Shown here: in pieces, positions 56,159 to 61,449 of the stretch | Layout: each line of letters begins with the position of its first letter | Position numbering within the stretch: the first letter of the stretch is position 1 | NCBI GenBank assembly: GCA_016710985.1 | Contig: JADJTX010000060.1 | Location: 1-61,449 of the forward strand | Direction of reading: 5' to 3' | Source of the DNA: Ignavibacteria bacterium | GTDB taxonomy: Bacteria; Bacteroidota; Ignavibacteria; Tepidaquicellales; Tepidaquicellaceae | DNA length: 61,449 nt | The notes under the pieces: model-generated | Database searches by the model: none | What the model saw: only the letters and a program-made list of their open reading frames with translations | What the model was told of the DNA's origin: nothing | Position numbers and translations under genes: made by a program

Positions 56159-56616
56159 ATCTGACTTTTACTGACTTTCAGAATTCCCCTAACTTGAAAA
56201 ACAGGATCCTGTTTAACGGGAACTGCAGCAACGTTAAGATCATCACTAATAAAATTACCGGAGGCGTAACAGATGCAGGTATTGCAAGCTCCGGAGCCGA
56301 AATGAACGGTCTCGAAATCGGCGGGAATACATTTAGTCTCTACCGTGGTATACATATGCAGGAGCCGGGAGTATATTCCGTAAATACTAAAATTCATGAT
56401 AATAATTTTGTAAGTAATTACGGAATCTCTTTATACAGGCATAATTCCATGACAATAGAAAAGAATGTAATTAGTTTAACAATTCCTGTCGGAACAGGCA
56501 TGTATATCGGAGATTGTGTAAATCTGAAAATATTTTACAACACCGTCAAGTGCTATTCAAGCAGTTCAGGCGACGTAGCTTTTAGAAACAGCACCAGGTG
56601 TAAATTTAAAAAATAA
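56155..56616 (+). CDS. Right-handed beta-helix protein (paralogue), fragment 2
   Basis: Beta-helix coils are visible: NRILFNGNCSNVKIITNKI, EIGGNTFSLYRGIHMQ and IFYNTVKCYSSSSGD. Near 56600 the frame is lost (TRCKFKK-stop), while the next frame reads GVNLKNNIFVQMADFSAST. Confidence 0.82.
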   Translation: MNLTFTDFQNSPNLKNRILFNGNCSNVKIITNKITGGVTDAGIASSGAEMNGLEIGGNTFSLYRGIHMQEPGVYSVNTKIHDNNFVSNYGISLYRHNSMTIEKNVISLTIPVGTGMYIGDCVNLKIFYNTVKCYSSSSGDVAFRNSTRCKFKK

Positions 56617-56623
56617 TATATTT

Positions 56624-57481
56624 GTGCAAATGGCTGACTTTTCGGCTTCAACTCTTACTTATAATGTTATAAACTCACAAATTATTTCCAATCATAATAA
56701 TTTTTATTTTCTGTCCTCATACATGTTGTATTATTTAAACCACGGACTAATATCTACTTTCAGTGAATATAAATCTTTAACCGGACAGGATCTGAACTCT
56801 GTTTCGAAAATTGTAAACTTTGTTTCACTGAATAACCTGCATCTTTATGGAACTTCAATTGGCGATGAAGACCTTGTTGGAATCCCGCTGACGGAAGTGA
56901 CAGATGACATAGACGGAAATCCCAGAGATCCTGTTTATCCCTACATGGGTGCGGATGAAGGGGATGTTGTCTTGCCAATTGAGCTGGCATCTTTTACATC
57001 TCAGATAAATAACACCAATGTAATACTGAAATGGACCACAACGACCGAGAAAAATAATTCAGGGTTTGAGATCCAGAGACGCCGGCCGGAAAATGAATGG
57101 ACAATAATTGGTTTTGTGGAAGGAGCAGGAAGCTCAGGCTCACCGAAAGATTATACTTTTACGGATATGAATCTGAATTCCGGAAAATATAACTACAGGC
57201 TGAAGCAGACAGACCTAAATGGTGAGTTTAAATATTATACACTCGCTAATGAAGTGACAATTGCAGTTCCTGAAAAGTATTCGCTGTCTCAGAATTATCC
57301 AAATCCATTTAATCCTGTTACAAATCTGAAATATGGAATTCCGTATCAGGGATTTGTTTCTTTGAAAGTTTATGACATTCTCGGTAACGAGGTCAGGACT
57401 TTGGTAAATGAAACCAAAACCGCAGGAAGTTATTCCGTGACTTTCGATGCAGCAGATTTATCAAGCGGGATATACTTTTAG
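56624..57481 (+). CDS. Right-handed beta-helix protein (paralogue), fragment 3 with truncated T9SS tail
   Basis: This contains the end of the helix (TEVTDDIDGNPRDPVYPYMG), the fibronectin-like part (NNSGFEIQRR, YNYRLKQTDLNGEFKYY) and most of a sorting domain (SQNYPNPFNPVTNLKYGIP, VSLKVYDILGNEVRTLV). It stops at LSSGIYF, so the last 18-20 residues that normally end TKKMxLxK are missing. The sequence after the stop is a palindromic repeat, which appears to have cut the gene. Confidence 0.85.
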   Translation: MQMADFSASTLTYNVINSQIISNHNNFYFLSSYMLYYLNHGLISTFSEYKSLTGQDLNSVSKIVNFVSLNNLHLYGTSIGDEDLVGIPLTEVTDDIDGNPRDPVYPYMGADEGDVVLPIELASFTSQINNTNVILKWTTTTEKNNSGFEIQRRRPENEWTIIGFVEGAGSSGSPKDYTFTDMNLNSGKYNYRLKQTDLNGEFKYYTLANEVTIAVPEKYSLSQNYPNPFNPVTNLKYGIPYQGFVSLKVYDILGNEVRTLVNETKTAGSYSVTFDAADLSSGIYF

Positions 57482-57625
57482 TAGAGACGCCCAAATTGAA
57501 GCAGCATAAATCCCATGCGAAATCAACGTGGGCGTCTCCGCGTAATGCCATGAGCATTGTGATTAATTCACTATTAGTAAAATCAGACAAACTATATAAG
57601 GAGACGCCCAAAACTAAATGCATAC
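57482..57625. repeat. Palindromic repeat (gagacgccc type) cutting a T9SS tail
   Basis: tagagacgccca (from 57482) pairs with tgggcgtctcc (about 57529-57539), and a further ggagacgccca occurs near 57601. Short repeats with this gagacgccc core are common between genes in Bacteroidota. It begins exactly where the sorting domain codons end. Confidence 0.7.
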
Positions 57626-57725
57626 AAGTTTTTTAGCGTCCCTGCTAAGTCTCTCCCTATCTGTATTTTGAAGATTGTACACATTTATTGGGAGGACTCA
57701 GCAGGCGAGCAACCCCACCACCTAA

Positions 57726-57892
57726 CCCCCTCCCCTTTGAGAGTCTGTCCCAAAACATATGTTACAACACAGAGACACAGAGGCACAGAGGAAAAACGAG
57801 GTGGAAATTAAGTTCTCTGTGTCTCTGTGACTCTGTGTTGAAAGAATTTTGGTAGTTTTGAGACACAGTCTGAAAAGAAAAAGGGGAGGGGG
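57726..57892. repeat. MITE-like palindrome with cacagaga core
   Basis: The outer arms ccccctcccctttgaga/aaaggggaggggg, the middle arms agtctgtcccaaaac and gttttgagacacagtct, and the inner arms cacagagacacagag and ctctgtgtctctgtg form one long imperfect hairpin. It has no gene. Confidence 0.75.
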
Positions 57893-57946
57893 CAAAACAC
57901 ACGTACGAGTACAACTTTGGCGCCTATACACAATGCAATTCCCCGG

Positions 57947-58290
57947 TTTCAATAATTCATTTTGCAGATTTAATAATTCATTCAGCAATCATTCCAATCT
58001 TCTTAATTCATTTAGGAATCTTCATAACTCATTTAGCAATCTTCATAACTCATTTAGCAATCTCCATAATTCATTTAGCAATCTCCATAATTCATTTTGC
58101 AATCTTCATAATTCATTTTGCAATCTCCATAATTCATTTAGCAATCTCCATAATTCATTTTGGAATCTTCATAATTCATTTAGGAATCTCCATAATTCAT
58201 TTAGCAATCTTCATAACTCATTTAGCAATCTCCATAATTCATTTTGCCATCTTCATAATTCATTTTGCAATTTCAACAGACCATTCTGAC
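57947..58290. repeat. Second 21-bp tandem array, about 15 units
   Basis: The unit is aatctccataattcatttag plus one base, with common variants (cttcataactc, ttttgc). Because 21 is a multiple of 3, one plus-strand frame stays open and reads the heptapeptide NLHNSFS over and over (57849-58289). No start signal or folded domain supports a real protein. The gap from 58291 to 58584 has no gene except a small palindrome. Confidence 0.93.
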
Positions 58291-58536
58291 ATTTTAATTC
58301 ATACTTCCGCAATCGTTGTCTGCCATTCATCAGTTTTAACATAACACTTTTACAAAATTGACTGATTGTCCTGATGTTTCAAATGAGGCATCTGAAATCC
58401 CTGACCATCACAGCGGAACTTTTTGTGTACAGGCATAGTATCATGTTTAAATTTTTGAAAAATAAAAAAAATTCAAAGATCGATTAAACCTTTTAACACC
58501 GGAAGTATCTAAGTAAACAAGAATTGAAAAAAGAAT

Positions 58537-58562
58537 AAAAAAACCGTTTAAACGGTTTTTCT
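58537..58562. terminator. Palindrome aaaaccg/cggtttt, possible terminator
   Basis: aaaaccgttt and aaacggtttt (58540-58559) are perfect complements with A and T runs outside, a bidirectional terminator-like shape without a long loop. It lies only 25 bases before the 58585 start. Confidence 0.5.
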
Positions 58563-58584
58563 AAATAACATCTGAATAAAAAAA

Positions 58585-58920
58585 ATGAAATACGCGATAT
58601 CAAAAACGGCGCGAAATAAATCAAACAGGAAAGTTCAGCTTTCAGATATGAATTTTCTATTCTTTCTTTTACAAGATCAATTCATCCCCAATGCCGACGC
58701 GTATCTTCATTATTCAAACAACATACTTTTCGAAATCAACAGAATTGAAACAACTGCCATTCTGCTGATTCTCATATATTCCAATAACAGCTCACTGCTC
58801 CGCACGCTATTACTGATAGCAATGAATGCGGAGAAAATTCACATCCGGTATCCTGAATTCAAGCCGGTGATAAATGCCTTCGACGGTGTGATCGAGCGTT
58901 ATTGCGGGGTCCCTCCTTAA
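58585..58920 (+). CDS. Hypothetical protein
   Basis: This 111-residue, mostly helical, probably cytosolic protein has a basic start (MKYAISKTARNKSNRKVQLS). A hydrophobic stretch TTAILLILIYSNNSSLLRTL is too polar for a clear membrane helix. I recognise no family. The clear start and lack of overlap make it a plausible gene. A heptamer array follows its stop. Confidence 0.6.
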   Translation: MKYAISKTARNKSNRKVQLSDMNFLFFLLQDQFIPNADAYLHYSNNILFEINRIETTAILLILIYSNNSSLLRTLLLIAMNAEKIHIRYPEFKPVINAFDGVIERYCGVPP

Positions 58921-58923
58921 CTT

Positions 58924-58965
58924 AATTACTAATTACTAATTATTAATTGGTAATTGATAGTTGAT
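58924..58965. repeat. Heptamer array (AATTACT/AATTGAT)6 after a stop codon
   Basis: Six 7-bp units (AATTACT twice, AATTATT, AATTGGT, AATTGAT, AGTTGAT) start three bases after the TAA stop of the gene before it (58918-58920). Confidence 0.85.
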
Positions 58966-59064
58966 TCCTGATAATTGTTAATAATAAGCTTTAAGAACTA
59001 ATGAAAATTTAAGTGACGCTGAGACTAATCAAAAATAATTCTAAAATTTAAATTTAAAAAAATC

Positions 59065-59814
59065 ATGAAAAAATTAGGAAGCGCTTCATTGGAAGCGAGA
59101 TTAAAAAACAGCAAAGACCTTGTCAGCTTTATAAAAGAATATAGTTTATACAGTCCGTCTTCAGACGAACTAAAGCAGACAAACTATGAAACATTTGTAT
59201 CTGAAGTCAATGATTCGGTCACAACCTTCAAGGATTCCGGCGCTCATCTTTTGAGAGCAGGAAGCAGGGTGAATGAGGTTTTCGATAAGGTCGTCAACTC
59301 TTCGAAGTTTGTAAGAGCCGAAATATTCGAATCACGGGGCAAAGACACAGATGAGTACAGACAGGTGAACAACATTGTAAAGCTGATCACGGGTGAAAAC
59401 GTAAAGGAACATGCCGAAAAAAGAAGAGAGGTATTGAAAAAACTGAAAGAAGGGGAGAACCCTCCGGAGTTTATTTCAGTATCCGAACTTGATAAAAAAT
59501 CCATGCTTGGTAATTTCAGGACACTGACGGCATTGATAAGAACATTCGGTTTTTACAATCCTTCAGACACAACCATTACTTCATCTGCACTTGATGCGCT
59601 CGAAGCCGAAGCTGCAGCAGCTCTTTCAGACTCTGCCGATAAGGAAACCATCTATCTGACCGAAAGAAGCAAGCTGATTAATTACTTTGACAGCAAAGGC
59701 GGTTTGAAAGACAGAGCGCGCAGGGCAAAATCGCACGTGAAAAGAAAATATGGTAAAGATTCACCTGAATATGCAGCGCTTACAAAAAGGTGTATTAAGA
59801 GCAAGTTACTCTGA
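59065..59814 (+). CDS. Hypothetical alpha-helical protein
   Basis: This 249-residue protein is charged, soluble and mostly helical, with no signal peptide (MKKLGSASLEARLKNSKDLV). Segments such as EHAEKRREVLKKLKEGE and LDALEAEAAAALSD suggest coiled coils. The C-terminus is strongly basic (DRARRAKSHVKRKYGK), possibly nucleic-acid binding. I do not recognise the family. It is followed by a terminator and stands alone. Confidence 0.75.
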   Translation: MKKLGSASLEARLKNSKDLVSFIKEYSLYSPSSDELKQTNYETFVSEVNDSVTTFKDSGAHLLRAGSRVNEVFDKVVNSSKFVRAEIFESRGKDTDEYRQVNNIVKLITGENVKEHAEKRREVLKKLKEGENPPEFISVSELDKKSMLGNFRTLTALIRTFGFYNPSDTTITSSALDALEAEAAAALSDSADKETIYLTERSKLINYFDSKGGLKDRARRAKSHVKRKYGKDSPEYAALTKRCIKSKLL

Positions 59815-59874
59815 ACACTCAACACGAAAAGATGCAGATGTCAGGATAATGTAAAATATATACAAGATATAACA

Positions 59875-59903
59875 AAGAGTCCCTCTTCTGAGGGACTTTT
59901 TGT
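59875..59903 (+). terminator. Rho-independent terminator
   Basis: The perfect stem agtccctc/gagggact (59878-59885 with 59890-59897) has a ttct loop and a T run. It lies 64 bases after the 59814 stop. Confidence 0.93.
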
Positions 59904-60059
59904 TTGTGTTTGTTTAAGTGGATTTTCAGATTAATGAATCCTTTTTCACCGCCGTCGGTAATTCAACAAAGGGCTCACTTTCAATTTGAGTTAGTATGAA
60001 TTATTTCGTAGTAATACGATTCTTCGTAGAAAAATGAACTTTAACTGAAAGGAACCCTT

Positions 60060-60284
60060 ATGCAACAAATTACAAAAACTGAAATTTATAAACACTACAT
60101 TGCTTTAGACTGGTCAAAAGTAAATTTTGCTTTAGCCTCAATCCGTGATACGGGAACAAAGTATAAAGTATTAGAACATCCGGCTGACTTAAAGCTATTG
60201 AAACAATGTCTGAAGCAGCTTCCGGGAAAGAAGATCCTGACAATTGAAGAAACAACATTCTACAATGGCTATATGTTGAACTGA
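60060..60284 (+). CDS. IS110-family transposase, fragment 1
   Basis: This N-terminal DEDD/RuvC-like part of a gene covering 60060-61108 starts at ATG 60060 after aaaggaaccc. YIALDWSKVNFALASI holds the first catalytic Asp, and LTIEETT the second acidic position. The frame breaks near 60265. Confidence 0.85.
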   Translation: MQQITKTEIYKHYIALDWSKVNFALASIRDTGTKYKVLEHPADLKLLKQCLKQLPGKKILTIEETTFYNGYMLN

Positions 60285-60292
60285 AAGATCAT

Positions 60293-60712
60293 GTGGATAA
60301 AATATTGATCTGCGATCCTTTTCATAACAGCTTATTACAAAGCGGTCCGAAGAATGATAAGATCGATGCAGTAAAGCTATGTACACTATTGAGAAACGGA
60401 TCATTAAAGGAAGTGTATCATACGACAGATGAATTATATAAGCTAAGAAAATTAGTCAGCGCTTATGAAGATTTCGTGACAGCATCGGTAAGAATGAAGA
60501 ATCAAAGGTCATCGATGTTTCTATCGGAAGGCAAAGATCACAAAAAAGAGAATGTACTTTCCGGCAATGCAATTAATAAGTTCATTACTGAAAAGCAAAA
60601 TTTAACAATAGAACATGTTGCCCATATTAGAAAAGAATCTGAGCAGTTGTTTGGCAAAATACAAAAAGAGAATCAGACGATAAAGCAACTGGTTAAGATA
60701 TCAGGTATATGA
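60293..60712 (+). CDS. IS110-family transposase, fragment 2
   Basis: This middle part has GPKNDKIDAVKLCTLLRNGS, the third DEDD-type motif (KNDxxDA), then a coiled-coil helix region. It ends at VKISGI, where Transposase_20 begins. The frame is open upstream to about 60270. Confidence 0.85.
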   Translation: MDKILICDPFHNSLLQSGPKNDKIDAVKLCTLLRNGSLKEVYHTTDELYKLRKLVSAYEDFVTASVRMKNQRSSMFLSEGKDHKKENVLSGNAINKFITEKQNLTIEHVAHIRKESEQLFGKIQKENQTIKQLVKISGI

Positions 60713-60733
60713 TCAAAACTGGCAGTAGCGATA

Positions 60734-61108
60734 TTGGCTGTTGTAACTGATGCGAGGCGTTTTGAGAACAAGTACACATTACTATGCTTACTGCGGATTA
60801 GAAAACATTTGAAAGAGAGTGGTAAAAAGGACTACGGCAAAAGAAAAGCCAGGCACAGCGGGATACTTAAGAGATGTTACAAGATAGCGGCAAATGCAGC
60901 AATCGGAGGCAAGAATGACATCAGAGAATACTATGAATACTTGTTACAAAACAATTACAGCTATGAAGATGCACGAAATGAGATAGCAAGATATATAGCA
61001 AAAGTCAGTTATGCGGTAATGAAAAATAAACAGATTATCGACCCTATCAATGGAGAGAAGGTAAGCAACAAGATCTCGGAAATAAAGCCGTCTATTTTAA
61101 GAATTTAA
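60734..61108 (+). CDS. IS110-family transposase, fragment 3
   Basis: This is the C-terminal Transposase_20 domain: LAVAILAVVTDARRFENKYT, then after an internal shift KARHSGILKRCYKIAANAAI. A further break near 60780 replaces the expected YYAYCGL. The serine in ARHSG is the likely nucleophile. Confidence 0.82.
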   Translation: MAVVTDARRFENKYTLLCLLRIRKHLKESGKKDYGKRKARHSGILKRCYKIAANAAIGGKNDIREYYEYLLQNNYSYEDARNEIARYIAKVSYAVMKNKQIIDPINGEKVSNKISEIKPSILRI

Positions 61109-61449
61109 TAATGATCTATAATTCGGAAGAAAGGTTCATACACCAACATACCTTTAAGAGAGTCAACCGTCGGTTAACCGCTTCCGGTTTAAAATTATAA
61201 TTTACAATAGCCTTCGAGGCTCATATAGACGTATAATTTAAAAACCAATAAACCAAAAAGTAAAGAAAAGATCAGGACAACTCTTAAAGATCAAAAGATC
61301 AGCTTTAATAATTCTATTGAGAGATAGACTTTCTTCAAAATAGTGAGCCCCATAAGCCAAAAAAACAGAGCAAAAAAAAAAAAAAATTAATTATTTTTCG
61401 GTGGAGTGATTATGTTCTTGACTTATTTGTTATTAGATGTTAGTGTTTT
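61109..61449 (+). ncRNA. Candidate bridge RNA region of the second IS, and sequence end
   Basis: This non-coding DNA lies between the transposase stop and the right repeat. It includes aaccgtcggtt (61165-61175, itself a short palindrome) and a small stem agcc-ttcga-ggct (near 61210-61222). The 8-mer ccgtcggt (61167-61174) recurs just left of the element (59952-59959). After 61353 only A-rich sequence is seen to the end. RNA existence is inference. Confidence 0.3.

Larger units (their letters stand above)
59964..61353 (+). mobile_element. Second IS110/IS1111-like element (different type)
   Basis: The subterminal inverted repeats gggctcact (59971-59979) and agtgagccc (61342-61350) bracket a frameshifted IS110-type transposase and about 240 non-coding bases after it. 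The transposase is only distantly similar to that at 1707-2774. Exact ends are uncertain; the limits given follow the usual few bases beyond the repeats in IS1111-type elements. Confidence 0.75.

Noticed and set aside
57947..58290. CRISPR array or a real heptapeptide-repeat protein
   Set aside because: There are no spacers. The frame is open only because 21 is divisible by 3, and it begins inside a palindromic repeat with no start signal.

Overview
The window is a low-GC (mid-to-high 30s % by eye), almost entirely plus-strand stretch. It most likely comes from an Ignavibacteria-type bacterium (Bacteroidota/Chlorobi group). The evidence is about 16 secreted proteins ending in a type IX secretion (T9SS) type A sorting domain with the core QNYPNPFNP, a Bacteroidota-style promoter (TAnnTTTG) before rpsU, and lineage-typical surface beta-propeller proteins. 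The sequence begins inside one IS110/IS1111-type element and ends just after another, so it may be a whole contig broken at repeats. Many genes carry single-base frameshifts, including genes that should be intact (rpsU, ftsH). Most appear to be homopolymer-type sequence errors rather than gene decay.

Layout. 1-3180: two tandem copies of one IS1111-like element; the first is damaged and the second intact, with a structured non-coding region after the transposase. 3357-8612: two paralogous choice-of-anchor D/FG-GAP secreted proteins. 8908-10530: a broken SBBP beta-propeller. 10538-16606: four tandem YCF48/BNR-like propellers. 16710-19503: two metallophosphoesterases with a shared C-terminal module. 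19500-19781: the only convincing minus-strand gene. 19860-20552: a 21-bp tandem array and a palindromic repeat. 20646-23327: two more propellers. 23611-29929: VOC protein, DUF885 peptidase, NHL-type T9SS protein, membrane glycosyltransferase and acyltransferase. 30231-46092: four large paralogous propellers (two with T9SS tails, two with the metallophosphoesterase module), an SBBP protein and an M1 aminopeptidase. 46493-53152: TPR-like protein and a housekeeping block (rpsU, hpt, ftsH, dolichol-kinase-like, ychF). 53601-57481: two right-handed beta-helix T9SS proteins. 57482-58290: repeat cluster with a second 21-bp array. 58585-59814: two unknown genes. 59964-61353: a second, unrelated IS110-family element.

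How it fits together. Apart from the housekeeping block and the insertion sequences, the region is mainly a store of exported surface proteins made by repeated tandem duplication and exchange of C-terminal sorting modules. No T9SS machinery genes are present. The intergenic DNA is unusually rich in 7-bp and 21-bp periodic repeats. Several 7-bp arrays begin exactly at the stop codon of the preceding gene, and 7-bp arrays also occur inside T9SS sorting-domain codons. The IS elements have the layout expected of bridge-RNA-guided recombinases, and short guide-like matches between their non-coding parts and their flanks can be seen.
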